64,000 nt of DNA from positions 92,833 through 156,832 of the forward strand of contig ML975309.1 in NCBI GenBank assembly GCA_010015605.1, read 5' to 3'. This DNA is from Decorospora gaudefroyi. Its lineage: Eukaryota; Ascomycota; Dothideomycetes; Pleosporales; Pleosporaceae. Shown one piece after another: positions 10,878-22,053 of this stretch. A program made the position numbers and the translations under genes. The notes beneath the pieces are model-generated. The model did not search any database. It saw only the letters and a program-made list of their open reading frames with translations, and had not been told where the DNA came from. Numbering within the stretch: the first letter of the stretch is position 1; the number at the start of each line of letters is the position of its first letter.

Positions 10878-11762
10878 AGGGGGTGGAGTTTACCTAGGTA
10901 TGCTCGCGCTGTTGGAATCATGAACAGATACCAACAGTACCTTCATGCGACGAGGACTCACCATGTGGTCACCGAGGCCTGCAACTCGAAGCGCGGCGCC
11001 CCTGCTCCAACGGTAGCCCCACAAGGTTGTAACGGAAGGGACCCACTTTTTGCCACGCTTAATCTCGAAGCTCTCTGACGGCTGAGGCTATCCCAACCTC
11101 TCGTTCCCGGCATTTGCTCGGGACATACGACATCGGCTTTACCCAGCCGTCATGTTTCGTGGTGGCGTGTTCTCGATCGATTCGAAACTTGACGCTTCGG
11201 GCGTCGAAACCTCATGCGCTTCATCGTTGGCGCCAACACCAAAAGACAAGCCCACGATAAAGGTCAAGAGTGCGCTAAGCTTGGGTCCATGATCTGACAC
11301 GGACTCTTCGAGGTTTGACGATGGTGGAGTTGCTTCACAATGGCGTTTACACGACGTTGACATGTTGTGTATTCCCACCAAAGAGCTCCGCTCGGCCGTA
11401 GCAGGCTGTTGCTTATCGAAGCTTCAGGCGTGTTCGCACCCAATTCTGGCTTAGCCGAGGGTTGACTGAGGCGCCTAGGGCCTCTTGCGCAAGATGCATC
11501 TCGTCGATTTTACCAAAGCTCGTCTCAAGGCGGTGGACACCATTATGGATTGTGAGCAAGATCCTTTGCCTTGGGGCACTACCGCTCTGCTATTCCTCAT
11601 AGTATAAGATTCCCCGTCAGTTCCATAGCTTGTACCCTACTTCCATCACCGGCCACTCTTTAGTCTTTTGGAGCTCGACGCTACCCGCACTTTCTTTTCT
11701 CTACCTTGTATTCTATTCATAGCGCTGAGCGCAAGATTTCATTTCATTTCAATCAAATCACT
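10878..11762. other. Intergenic, one doubtful small ORF on the minus strand
   Basis: A 74-aa minus-strand frame (11139-11363) has one hydrophobic stretch (LSALLTFIVGLSFGVGA) but nothing else supports it. The part next to 11763 is the promoter and 5' leader of the Egh16-like gene. Confidence 0.4.
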
Positions 11763-13054
11763 ATGTCTTACCGTACTACCATCCTCGCGCTAGCCGCACT
11801 CTTCACCACAGTGCACTCGCATGCAGCTATTCTGGGCGCCATCGGAGATTCAGGCGAAAGCCAGGGTTTCTTGGGTGTGTTCTACCATGCTCACAATGCT
11901 TCCACTCCCAACTAACCCTATACATAGTCAATCCTGATATTGCCCGCAACTGCACCACCATTTCCCCCTGCCAGCAAGACGCAACCATCATCCGCGACTC
12001 CGAAATCAACCAAAACATCGTAAACGCCTGCGGAAGGACGGAGCTCAACGGCAACATCGACATTGGCGAGCAGACTGAAAATGAGCTAGCAGCTGGCCGC
12101 ATGACTACAGTGTCGTTAGGCTCTACGCTAGCCGTCACGATTCACCAAGTCAACGCTGACGGAGCCGGTCCCTTCGAGTGCGACATGGACGAGACCAGTA
12201 ATGCGGTGACGACCTTCACCCCACTGAAAGTGTCCAACAATGTCCCCGGCACCTTCGGTCTCTCGCAAGCAAAAGAGCAAGATTTCGTCATCAACGTCCA
12301 GATGCCAGACAAGTTCAACTGCATCGGCGCCTCCACAGGCACCATTTGCACGATCCGCTGCCGTAACAACGCAGTCGCCGGTCCCTTTGGAGGATGTTTC
12401 GCCGTCCAACAAACTGACGGAACAGGCCGCACCAGCCAGAGCGCCGCCGGTAAGAGCTTCCCCTACTTCTCCTATCTTATCTCTTTCCCCCCTGTAGCAC
12501 AGGGCTCCACCGTCATGTAATCCATCCATAGCTCACACCCTTCTCCTAGCCGTCGATACCGCACAAACACTAGAAGGTATATCCGCCCAGATTCTGCAGA
12601 ATCAAAAGGATCTGCCTGCTGCTATTGCCGCGAACCAGGCTGCTGGTGCGGCTGGGGGAAATGAGGGCGCTAGTGCTATTTCTGGTGCGTTTTTTTTCTT
12701 TTCTTTCGACACGCTTCCTATTGGGTTTGGACCAAGGCTAACGGGTTGTTATTAGCGCTTTTACCTGCTGCGCCTACACAGGCGCCTGCGGCTGGTAATG
12801 GTGGGAATGGTAACCAGCAGGGCAATGGCAACCAGCAGGGTAATGGAAACCAGCAGGGCAATGACAATCAGCAGGGTAATGGAAACAATAATGGTCAAGC
12901 AGGCAACGCCAACCAGAACATCAACGGTAATGGCAACGGCAACGGCGCAGGACGTGGAAACGGCAATGGGGCAGGACGTGGCAACGGCAACGGCGGAGGA
13001 CGAGGCAACCGCGGAAACCAGCGATTCAAATTCCTCTCCCGATTCCAAGTCTAG
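11763..13054 (+). CDS. Egh16/Gas1-like secreted protein with Asn/Gly-rich tail
   Basis: Secreted protein of the Egh16-like family (DUF3129; Gas1/MAS1 relatives, several expressed in appressoria of plant pathogens). Four exons: 11763-11874, 11928-12449, 12550-12684, 12756-13054, giving 355 aa. The signal peptide MSYRTTILALAALFTTVHS is followed by HAAILGAIGDSG. Family features follow: DIARNCTTISPCQQDATI, NACGRTELNGNIDIGEQT, and a C-terminal core with spaced cysteines (FNCIGASTGTICTIRC, GPFGGCFAVQQ). The last exon adds a low-complexity tail of GNGNQQ repeats, then GNGNGAGR repeats ending in a basic stretch. The predicted mature protein begins with His20. Function in this organism is inferred from the family only. 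Confidence 0.88.
12813..13020 (+). repeat. In-frame minisatellite coding Asn/Gln/Gly repeats
   Basis: About five imperfect copies of a 15-18 nt unit (aaccagcagggyaatggn) are followed by GGCAACGG / GGACGTGGAAACGGC repeats. All stay in frame in the last exon of the Egh16-like gene. Confidence 0.8.
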
Positions 13055-13171
13055 ACCATCTACATACTAGGTAGATCAAGCGTCCTAAGCTACCCCACAG
13101 CAATAGTAGAGCTTTCCGTCAAAGCCAAGACATGGTGAAGGCTCATGGAGCTTCTTATAGGCTGGTTCCTT

Positions 13172-13192
13172 CCCCCCCCCCCCCCCCCCCCC
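13172..13192. repeat. Poly-C homopolymer (21 nt)
   Basis: Uninterrupted C21, about 120 bp after the stop codon of the Egh16-like gene. Confidence 0.9.
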
Positions 13193-14091
13193 TCCTCTTT
13201 TGGGTACCTTTATCAATGTATATACACTTTTTTGACGTATGTGTGCGTGTTTGTTGTGTGTTGAGAATGGTATGTTGTTTGGGAAGGAGGAGGCCTGGTT
13301 TGGGAGGGGGTCTGTGGGGCTAAGATTGGATTGTTGAGGTTTTTTCAAGTGTGAAGGGTGGAGATTTTGGGGTGGGGTGTGCCTCGCTTGAGCATCTGCT
13401 TGGGATAGAGATTCAATGTGCATTACGCCCCTGGAGTGAAGTATATAACATGGCTCCGGATCAGGGATGTGGGATGGGTAGATGAGTATTGAAACTGAAA
13501 CAGAGAGCAGAGGTTCTTCTCCGCGGGAGACAGGTTCGGATGGTGTATGTGTCCAAGATCGATGATGTGGAGAAGAGAAGTGTATGCGTGAGGAGTTAAC
13601 ATGAGGCAAAGTAGGTGGCGAGAAAGGAGAATAATGACGAGTAGACGCTAGGGGTAGCGAAATTTGGGAACTGGAACATGATGTTTTGGTGAATGCATCT
13701 TGAACGGTAAATACACGTATTGGTTGTGAAGAGATGAGTTAATGTCTTGCCTGTCATCATCACGACCGTGAGCGAACGAGTCTCAATAAACGGGAAAAAG
13801 ATATCCCGTAATGTTGCGTTCGTGAGCCCGGTGAATGGATCAGACGATGAGTCCAAAACGGTCTTCCGAGTGAAACACTTCCTCCGCCAATGGATATGCA
13901 ATTCACTAGCAAATTTCTCATCCGCTTTACCGTCTAAACTCTCTCGCGTCTGTACTAACATCTCGACTCATTCATTCCAGCATTCCCATTTCACTTTCAC
14001 GCCTAGACGTAAGTAGCCGTCACTGCTAGAGTACAGACTCAATTCTTTCGCACACACTTATCCTACCCTAGCCCCCCGCCTCGCCTCGGAC

Positions 14092-14100
14092 TATATAAAA
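14092..14100 (+). promoter_or_regulatory. TATA element of the Gly/Ser/Arg-rich gene
   Basis: TATATAAAA, 127 bp before the start codon at 14227, within a C/T-rich leader typical of well-expressed fungal genes. Confidence 0.55.
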
Positions 14101-14226
14101 AATTCCCACACCCCCCTTATCCTAAGCTTTTCTCACCCACCCAAACACATACACATCGAACACTCAACCCACTTACTACCCTACCAACAACAGAAAAAAC
14201 ACACGACTCCTTCCACACAACCCAAC

Positions 14227-15003
14227 ATGGACGGCTTCCCACGTAGCATCTTCGGCGGCGGCTTCGGTAGAATGGGTGAAGACGACGACTTCTTCTCCTC
14301 CACGGGCGGCGGACCGATGGGCTTCGGAAGCGGTAGCATGATGGGCAGCGGAGGCGGATCTCGTCGACGCGACCATCACTTCGGCGGCGGTGGTACTAGC
14401 GCTCCTCGCCAAGGCGGCTTCACCTCCTTCTCATCCTACGACTCTTCACGCCCACCTGGCCAGCAACATACCTCACACTACCAACCGTACGGCGACTACG
14501 ATCCACGCGGTATGGGAGAAGGTTACGAGCCCCGTCGCAGCGGCACGTCTTCTCGACGTAGCGGTGGTAGTAGCATGTTGCGCGACGCAGTCGGGAACCG
14601 GTCATCGCGCCGCGAATCGCAGGACGCGTATCGCTCTTCTCAGCGTTCGATGTCTTCGCGCGAGCCTGTTTACCAATCTGTTCGCTTTGATGGGCGGGAT
14701 GGGGGGGAGGCTGCGCGTCGGTTCATGGAGGAGTATCAGCGGACTGGTCGTGTGAATCCGGTGTATGCGTCGCAGTATGAGGAGTTTCCTCGTCGGTCGC
14801 GTCGGTCGGAGTATGATGGTGGTGCGCGTTCCGAGGAAGACGAGAATCATGAGTATGAGGACGACGGGTACAACGGGTACGATAGTGGTGGGGGTCGTCG
14901 GGGCGACGGTGGTGGTGGTATGTTCCGCGGTTCTCGGAATCCGTCGTCCGGCCGAACTGGTGGTAGTCGTCGTCATCGTGAGCCGGAGTTCTTCGACTTT
15001 TGA
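14227..15003 (+). CDS. Disordered Gly/Ser/Arg-rich protein
   Basis: 258-aa single-exon protein; no family recognised. The N-terminus is Gly/Met-rich with acidic spots (MDGFPRSIFGGGFGRMGEDD). The middle has many RRS and SSRR motifs and tyrosines in a polar background (RSSRRESQDAYRSSQRSMSS), and the tail is acidic, then Gly/Arg-rich (EYEDDGYNGYDSGGGRRGD). One short segment looks structured (DGGEAARRFMEEYQRTGRVN). The composition is that of an RNA-binding or condensate-prone protein, but no RRM or zinc finger is visible. A TATA box and pyrimidine-rich leader support transcription. Confidence 0.7.
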   Translation: MDGFPRSIFGGGFGRMGEDDDFFSSTGGGPMGFGSGSMMGSGGGSRRRDHHFGGGGTSAPRQGGFTSFSSYDSSRPPGQQHTSHYQPYGDYDPRGMGEGYEPRRSGTSSRRSGGSSMLRDAVGNRSSRRESQDAYRSSQRSMSSREPVYQSVRFDGRDGGEAARRFMEEYQRTGRVNPVYASQYEEFPRRSRRSEYDGGARSEEDENHEYEDDGYNGYDSGGGRRGDGGGGMFRGSRNPSSGRTGGSRRHREPEFFDF

Positions 15004-16348
15004 TCGCATGAAGACCGTTTCTTGCCCTTGGGTGTTTATCTCATGGTCCTTGAGTTTCGGTCGTCCGCGATCTAAGATGACATAGCGTAGGACGTATGAG
15101 CCATGCTATGGTCATCTTCGGCTTCTTCTTTCCTTTGTTAAGGGGTTTCTAGAAGCCTGTAGAGGCCTCCAGAGCATCCTAGGCGTTTGGTTTAATTGTT
15201 TTCCTTAGTGTAGCTTCCGAGGGCTGTTCTCGACGGTAATGCCAATTTGTGTTATGAAGTTTTCGTATCTCAGCGACATGATGACATTGAATGTCGTGAA
15301 CGACACGATATATAATGCTCGTAGAAACGTTCTCGTATCTGAATGCTGTGAGGTCTTACGAATCCTAGAGTAGGTAACCCATCGGAATCAAAATGTCATT
15401 TCAAACGTATTCACGGTGACGAACTTGAAGTTCAAGTTAATAGACCTGTAGTCCGGATAACATGAAGCAGCTGTCCTTCGATGAGTGCAGCGACATCACA
15501 TTAGAGAGGGTATAAGGAAGGGAGGAGGGATGTCGAGAAGTGCGCCCAGTGTCTATCCGTCGACCAATAAGCGCGCGCCCATTTCCGCTGACAACCCCCA
15601 CTCCACAAACCCGCAATTCATGTCGTGACCATGGCGCCGCCAAGCGACGCGGGTATCCGGTAAAAGCCTCAACCGCTCGCGGATACTCGTGCGAGGGTGG
15701 TGTGATAATTGATTTACGGAAACCGAAGAAAACCGTTGGGCGAGGTTTACCCCACAAAAACAGTTACCTACCGTAAAGGACCTTCAGATAGATGCCCTGT
15801 GAAGCTCCTCATGATATCTCGGTATATCTTGTTCACAAACTCGTCAATACTGCAAAAAAGGCTTGTAATCCGCATCCTTTCAAATCAACGCCGAAGCAAA
15901 ACGAACCCAAAGATAAATAACCCAGCACAAATCTTGGCAGCCTTATCCGCACCCACATAAAGCGTACGACTCCACAAGGTACGTCTGATTGCGCCCTGCA
16001 TATCCACAGTTCTAGCCCCCTGGTGAGCTACGAGGCGGTCCTAGGCAGCCACATTCTAATATATATATCACCCTGCCGTCAGCTTCTCGAACCTTCACTA
16101 ACGTTTGGCGATTAATAAAAAGAAAGAAAGTCCTCTCCTACCATACCTACGCTAAACAAAGTTTCCGTCTTCCCCAAAAAAGCACGCGACCAGAAAGGAC
16201 CCCACCGGCCCCACATACGTCCTTCACCACAACCACATCCAATCTCGCAACACCAACACAAGAACTCTCAATACATCCTCTCGTAAAAACCCATCCAGTC
16301 TCTAAAAAACCAAACGTCCATCACGCAAAACCTCACACCAAGATAAAA
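15004..16348. other. Intergenic, no gene supported
   Basis: 1.3 kb with only short frames. The last 150 bp (A/C-rich) look like the leader of the small gene at 16349. Confidence 0.5.
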
Positions 16349-16627
16349 ATGGCACTCCTTTCCCACATCAGGCACTACTCCACCCGGCTCCCTCGTGACC
16401 CTCACTACCGCCTCAAAGCCTCCCTCGCAACAGGATACGTCGTCTCGGCATTCGCGCTTCCATTTGTGCCACCGCTTCTAGAGACGCGGAGGGCGAGAGC
16501 GGACGGGTCGTATTTGACTAGGTACGTCACATGTTGGATATAGATAGGTAGGGGAGAACAGATGTGCTAACATTTGCATAGGGAAAATGCGTACTGCTAC
16601 TCGCCATACCTGGGATGTGCGCGGTAA
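16349..16627 (+). CDS. Small basic hypothetical protein (72 aa)
   Basis: Two exons (16349-16521 and 16582-16627) joined by a canonical intron (GTACGT...ATAG), giving 72 aa. The N-terminus is basic and Ser/Tyr-containing (MALLSHIRHYSTRLPRDPHY), followed by a moderately hydrophobic stretch (SLATGYVVSAFALPFVPPL), which could be a mitochondrial presequence plus one membrane segment. The C-terminus carries two cysteines (ENAYCYSPYLGCAR). Without the splice the frame would end in VTCWI. No family recognised; supported only by the A-rich leader, the good intron and the plausible composition. Confidence 0.45.
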
Positions 16628-17448
16628 TCTGGGTATTGGAAGGCTTTTCTTATTGTAGTTCGTTTCTTGTATGCGCAGATGTGTTGCGTGTTTCGATTGT
16701 TGCATTTAAATATTTTATACCCGGCGTTGTTTGGTTCGGATTGGCGTTTGGTACGGCGGAACCGAGTTCAAGCCTGGGGTCGAGGCTTTGTTCGCGAGAC
16801 TGTTGCAGCGGATGGGGTGGCGAGGAGAGGCAAATTTAATGCATCAAGTCTATGTTATATCGAGGATCTCCATGCCAATGAATTCAAGCTTGCTCAGAAC
16901 AGATGTTCCAGTGCACTTTCTAACCTTTGCGCCCCGTATCTATCTCGAATGCTTGATCCACAGGGATAATTCCGCCGCAACACCATCCATATCCGCTCCG
17001 TTATAGAAGTCTGCCTCGAGCGCAAGCATTGCGCCGAATACAAAGCGTCCACGATCAAGATGAAAAGAGCCTATCTCACATTCATTCGACAAAAAAACCA
17101 AACAGGATGACAAATTCTTCCATCCAAATGTAGATAATCATCACAGTATCTAAGTGCCACTCCTAGCGTGTACACATACAATCAACCATCCATCTCCCAA
17201 ATAAGTCAGCAACAACGTATCGTGAGCGTTCTCCTGCTTTACAATGCTAGGCCGTATTACACTAGACTATCTACACTGTACATGTACATGGAATCTTCGC
17301 ACTGTTTATTATATACTCTTTCTAGGTTGCAGGTGTACATAGCATTCCGGGGCTAGGTATTGTTTACTCATAGAGCTATGGTGATGTGTATATATCTACT
17401 CTCGATACTCGATACTCTTCCTTTCTACTGTTTTCTACTGTATTCTCT

Positions 17449-17542
<94 letters not shown>

Positions 17543-17554
17543 CCCACGACCACC
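16628..17554. other. Intergenic with a long CA microsatellite
   Basis: No credible coding sequence. The (CA)45 array near its end abuts the leader of the zinc-ribbon gene. Confidence 0.5.
17452..17541. repeat. (CA)45 dinucleotide microsatellite
   Basis: 90 bp of uninterrupted CA/AC ending 13 bp before the ATG of the zinc-ribbon gene, so it probably lies in its 5' leader. Confidence 0.95.
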
Positions 17555-17749
17555 ATGCCCCACCCAACCACGACCACCGCCCCATCCCAATCCCAATCCC
17601 AATCCCAATCCCAATCCCAATCGCACTCCGTGTACTACACCTGGACCTGCTGCCGGTGCCACAAAACCAACACAGCGACTAGCCATCCCTCACAATGCGG
17701 GAACTGTGGACACTTTCATTGTTGGCATTGTGAGGAGATTATTAATTAG
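17555..17749 (+). CDS. Small zinc-ribbon-like protein with SQ repeat
   Basis: 64 aa, one exon. After a short Thr-rich start come seven in-frame tcccaa-type hexamers coding Ser-Gln pairs. A zinc-binding module follows: YYTWTCCRCHKTN, then QCGNCGHFHCWHCEE, i.e. CxxC followed by CxxC and CxxC with His between, as in the small zinc-ribbon proteins frequent in Dothideomycetes. No function is known to me. The ATG has a good context (ACC ACC ATG). The frame extends upstream through the CA repeat only because that repeat has no stops. Confidence 0.65.
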   Translation: MPHPTTTTAPSQSQSQSQSQSQSHSVYYTWTCCRCHKTNTATSHPSQCGNCGHFHCWHCEEIIN

Positions 17750-18033
17750 GATGTGTTTCTTTTTTTGATAGATAGATGGAGATGGATGGGGGAAGGAAGC
17801 GTTGTAGAACGTTGATAGCCCTATAGCATGTTTGTTTCTTAGAATGCAATAATTTGAGATTTAGCTTAGGTTCTGGTTCTCATTCTATGGTAGTTTGGTA
17901 TGGTATGGGTATGTGTGATGGACATCGGACGGGAGAGATAAGTAGATGTGAATGTTTACTACTTATTGTACATATAGTAGTATACCCTAAACAAAAAACC
18001 GAGACAACTAATCATAAAACAACACCCTTCATC

Positions 18034-19827
18034 CTACCCAAAGAAATCACTCTCAACCCCAGGAATCCACGTCCGTCCCACAACCACACAAACCCCATCC
18101 CCATCCAGACTCCTAACCCCAACATGAAACCCCTCAAACTCCGTCAACCCAAGACTGAGCAGCAAAAACCTCTCAGGCGCCACCCCACCACCCAACCATT
18201 CCCTATTCACCAGCGCCAACAGCGACCTCCCTCCCGCCGTCCTCACCATCCCCAACGCCGCACAATCCAAAATCCGCAACGCATTACTTAGCGTAACGCC
18301 ACACATGAGACACACCAAGAAGCGCTCAAGATAGCGCGTATATTCCGCCTCGCACACGCCCACTAGTTTCCGTTCGTCGACGACGCCGTGCGGGACGCCA
18401 AGAGGGGCGCCGCCATCCGCGGCCCATTGCGCGAGGGGGGCTTTTGTGAAGGCAAAGGCGAAGGCGCGGTGGTAGAAATCTTGTTGCGAGGTTAGGGCTC
18501 GGTTGGTGCCTGTGCAGGGGCTGGAGAGAGGACATTGGAGGAGGTGGGTTGATGTGGATGCTGTGGTTTCCCAGAGAGAGACTAGGGCGGGGAGGGTTTC
18601 GCGCGTTAGAGATGGGGGGGTTATGCTGAGGTTTTGGGCGACGATGTGCAGAGCTTGGTTGTTGCAGGTGAGGGTTTGGACGCGCTGGGTCGTTTGCGTG
18701 GCCAAATCTTGGGCATCTGGTACTCGGGGAATGAGGGAGAAGGTGTCGTAGGCTTCTGTTATATTGGCGGGCGCTTGGGAAAGGAAAGGTAGGAGTGAAT
18801 TCTTGTTCTTGTTCTGGCCTCTCGTTTCTAGCGTCCCTTGTGTTACCTTTACCGCCGACCTTAATGAGAATGCTAGGTGCGGGAGCTGTTGCAGTGCGTC
18901 GTGCATCAAGGTCGCAAAGGAAAGATTCCTCGCATCGGGCGGAACGGTGTATCCTTCCAGGTCGGGAAACACGGCGAGTACATAGTCGCGCGCTTTTGTT
19001 GTCTTTCGCCCACTCCGCCAAGCGCTGTCAATGGGGGAATACAGGGATTTCTGAGGGGAAGGGTAGTTTTTCATGTCAAGTTTGCCTCGGTAGACCAAAT
19101 CCAGATAGAGACGAAAGCTCAGCGAGCTGTGAGGTTTGATGTGGCCAAGATACTGGAGTTTATCGTATATGAATGCTTGTACAGCATACCGATGATCAGC
19201 GTTGATTCCTTCCGAGATCCATTTCTGGGCGTCTTCGAGAACAATGTCATATCGTGGGCAATCCCTTGGGTCAAGCAGTACAGTTTGTATCTGGTTCGCA
19301 TACAGGCCTTCCTGTCTCGTCCACAATCTCTCGAACCAAGGGTCCGCAAACAGCATGAATCTGCACTTTCTCGCATGGTGTAGTTCAAATTGGACAAATG
19401 TATCTTCATCCGGCCCACCGGGAGCTGCCGCTGCTTGTACTGCCTGTGCCATCCATTTGCGACATACGGGTGACTCAATGAGGACCTTGACGCAGCGGCT
19501 CCGCTTGTAGATTTTCGGAATGGAGGCTAGTTGATCGGCCATGGAAATAGCGGCATTGGGGGTTTGATCCAGACAGAAAAGGTCCATCCAGAACCAGGCA
19601 CTTCCACACACATCGGAACGGCGCAGGATATCGAGTATGGGGATTTTGCCTGGGCTGAGAGAGACAGGCTCCTCCATGCCCTCAACCTTGACCGCCTGTA
19701 TAGTATCTGGAGCGCCCCAGACGTGGGATATCGCGATGTAGTCATCACTGACCGAAGCCGCGGAATTGCGTTCGATGTACAGGGTTCCATCGTTTCGCTC
19801 ACGGACTCGGCAAAGATAGATACGCAT
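18034..19827 (-). CDS. Heterokaryon incompatibility (HET) domain protein
   Basis: 597 aa, intronless. The N-terminal HET domain is plain: DDYIAISHVWG, then AWFWMDLFCLDQTP, then MADQLASIPKIYKRSRCVKV, and FERLWTRQEGLYA; these are the three HET blocks in order over about residues 25-185. The rest has no recognised C-terminal sensor (no NACHT, ankyrin or WD repeats). HET proteins trigger regulated cell death after non-self recognition or belong to NLR-like networks; which applies here cannot be told. It lies in tandem upstream-to-downstream with the QTRT2-like gene on the same strand but is separately transcribed. Confidence 0.9.
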   Translation of the reverse strand: MRIYLCRVRERNDGTLYIERNSAASVSDDYIAISHVWGAPDTIQAVKVEGMEEPVSLSPGKIPILDILRRSDVCGSAWFWMDLFCLDQTPNAAISMADQLASIPKIYKRSRCVKVLIESPVCRKWMAQAVQAAAAPGGPDEDTFVQFELHHARKCRFMLFADPWFERLWTRQEGLYANQIQTVLLDPRDCPRYDIVLEDAQKWISEGINADHRYAVQAFIYDKLQYLGHIKPHSSLSFRLYLDLVYRGKLDMKNYPSPQKSLYSPIDSAWRSGRKTTKARDYVLAVFPDLEGYTVPPDARNLSFATLMHDALQQLPHLAFSLRSAVKVTQGTLETRGQNKNKNSLLPFLSQAPANITEAYDTFSLIPRVPDAQDLATQTTQRVQTLTCNNQALHIVAQNLSITPPSLTRETLPALVSLWETTASTSTHLLQCPLSSPCTGTNRALTSQQDFYHRAFAFAFTKAPLAQWAADGGAPLGVPHGVVDERKLVGVCEAEYTRYLERFLVCLMCGVTLSNALRILDCAALGMVRTAGGRSLLALVNREWLGGGVAPERFLLLSLGLTEFEGFHVGVRSLDGDGVCVVVGRTWIPGVESDFFG

Positions 19828-20219
19828 TGCGTTTCCGAGGGACGCGAAGAGAACAGGAGGATTATTAATAGATGTGAGAGTATCACGGTAAAGGGTTGCT
19901 TAATCACAAGTTCCAGTTCCCGAAGAGGGGTAGGCGGTGTGGTCCGTGCGCCCTTCAGCTGAAGATTCAGATCACATTCTCTTCCGCGTCCGCTTGTCGT
20001 ATAATTAGGCCCGATTAGGAAGGAAACCATCAAGTCTATCCATATGGCTTTGTTAATAGCTCGACATTTGCCGCCGCTCCGTTGTGCTGTGGGCGCAGGT
20101 TGAGGTTCATACTATGTACAAGGTACAGGCGCCGTCGTAGAGGTTGAGGACCTTGAGGTCGTATGGTAGTACGCACGTCGACATGAATAGGATGCTACTC
20201 CGCCTGTATTAAAAAACTC
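19828..20219. other. Intergenic, HET gene promoter
   Basis: 392 bp between the HET start and the QTRT2-like stop. No special element recognised. Confidence 0.5.
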
Positions 20220-21771
20220 TTATCTCCTTTCATCATCCTCCAGATTCAACTTATCCATCTGCACAGCCGCATCCGCATTGATCCCATGCTCTTCCATACC
20301 AACTAGTCCCAGCAACGCTTCGTCGTCGATAACATCCCTCGTCGCTGGCTTCTTATTCGGCTGCTGGCCATGGGCAGCTTTCAACTTCACCAAGTCTTCC
20401 CCGCCGAACTTGTTGAAGGCTTTCGGGTTCTTCTTGCCCTTCTTCGCATGTGCCTCGCTCTTGAACTGATAGCCTCTGACTCGTGGCCCCTGGCCTGTCT
20501 TTTCAGGTAGGTCGGGTTCGTAGTAGGCTTCGAATGCTGCGACGTCGGTGTCGAACGTGCCGACTTCGATGGAGGCGCGCACACCTGCAAAGAAGGCGCA
20601 GATGATGGCGTGGTTGTGAAGTTGGATCAGCACCCAGCCGAGCATCTCTTTGGCGCCGAGGAGATGCTGGACAAAGGCTCGATGGTGTTTCGTGCAGGCG
20701 TAGCATGTGCAGTTGTGCGAGAGTGGGGTGACGGATAGGGCGTGGTCGTCGCTCCACATGTCAATACCCAGTGAGCGGCGGGTGCTCGAGGCGTGGTGCT
20801 TGACGGGCGCTGGGAAGTTGAAGTCCAGGGCGACACCGGCGTCGGTCGCATCATTGATGAAGGGGACGGTGAAGAGATCCATGCCCAGGCTGATCTGGCG
20901 GAGGAGCTCCTGTGGGCTGGCTGGCGCATGGAAGGATAACCGTGGAAGGTGATGCAGCTGCTCCGGCAGTTCATGGAGCAGATAGGCGTCGTATATGGCA
21001 ACGCCGTCGATTTTGTCCACCATGTCGTCCAGCAAGTGCTCGAGGTACCACGACTGCAGGTGGCGGTCAATTGGCAGTATAGGCGCAAAGATACTCCAGC
21101 CCTTCTCAGCGTCGTCCATGGTGCCCTGCTTCACGATGAGGTCGCGCAGCCACGTCTCCGTCCTGTCGCTCATCTTGTCCTTGCGCTTGAGGCCCACGGC
21201 CGCCTGTCCAAACGGGATGTCGGCCAGGCCCACGACCACGTCCGGTTGCAGCTTCCGCGCGGCTGCTGCATAGTAGTCGGAGCTTATTGTCGTGAAGCCC
21301 ACCGACGTCAGAAGGCCTATCTGCGTGTTCGTGTTCGCGACGGGGCTCGGTATGGGCGGGTTGCGACGCGCCCCAAGCACAAGCAACGTCTCTTCCGGAA
21401 GCGCGATGAACTTGCGCAGCGGCTCCGGTACCTCATACTTGAATATCGGTGGTGTCTTTTGCGGGTGTTTCTCAACGACTGCAAGCCGTTAGCGCATGTC
21501 ACGAGAGTCTTAGCAATGCATAGGTACAATCTTCGAGCGCAATGTAGACACCTCCCAGCTCGACGCTCTTCCGGAAGTTATCCTGCGACACGTGCGGAAT
21601 GACGCCTCTCGACGTGTTGCCAATGAAGCCGGGAGTCAGTATGCTCTTCCTCCTCGGAAGTGACAGGCGCCCGAGTCGTGGTGCGAGTGCGCCTGTCTTC
21701 TTGAGAAGCGTGAATTCGAGCATTTCTGGCGGTAACTGGTCTAGCTTCTGTATTGACGCCGGGACAGACAT
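20220..21771 (-). CDS. Queuine tRNA-ribosyltransferase accessory subunit 2 (QTRT2-like)
   Basis: Non-catalytic partner of eukaryotic tRNA-guanine transglycosylase, which exchanges G34 for queuine in GUN-anticodon tRNAs. Two exons (21528-21771 and 20220-21478), 500 aa. The ATG at 21771 gives MSVPASIQKLDQLPPEMLEF. TGT-fold markers are FTLLKKTGALAPRLGRL, TPGFIGNTSRGVIPHV, GVALDFNFPAP, and the zinc site CTCYACTKHHRAFVQHLLGA followed by LHNH, which is the C-x-C-x2-C...H set. The segment that carries the catalytic Asp in QTRT1 (GVDMFDC type) reads GMDLFTVPFINDATD here, which fits the accessory subunit. The basic tail (AKKGKKNPKAFNKFGG) is a fungal extension. Confidence 0.9.
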
Positions 21772-22053
21772 CGTCAAGCCGAATAGAATAATTCCCTCAA
21801 ACGCAAGACCTCGGCCTCAACATGTGCACTGCATAGAGCTGCCACATGCAATATATATGTTAAACACCAACCATGGTGGGACCTAACTTAAGACGTTCCC
21901 CGCGATGATTCAGCGACAAAATTGCCGATGTGCGCACGTGCAACCGTGTCGAACCGTGTTCCGTCGTCCGCTGGACACTTTGAACACCAAACATCTCAAC
22001 CTACCTTGCAGTATTAGCCTATCTGTAGCGATAGTTATGCTCATCGTGCCGGG

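Larger units (their letters stand above)
13055..14226. other. Intergenic with poly-C tract
   Basis: 3' flank of the Egh16-like gene and promoter of the next gene. It contains a pure C run (13172-13192). Long minus-strand frames here are low complexity and not credible genes. Confidence 0.5.

Noticed and set aside
11139..11363. Small minus-strand protein with one hydrophobic stretch
   Set aside because: Nothing besides length supports it; mentioned under the intergenic entry only.
13085..13961. Minus-strand frames of 120-174 codons
   Set aside because: Low-complexity His/Ser/Pro composition, crossing the poly-C tract, with no splice-supported extension.
17360..17554. Upstream extension of the zinc-ribbon frame and a His/Thr-repeat ORF
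   Set aside because: Only the stop-free CA repeat keeps these frames open.
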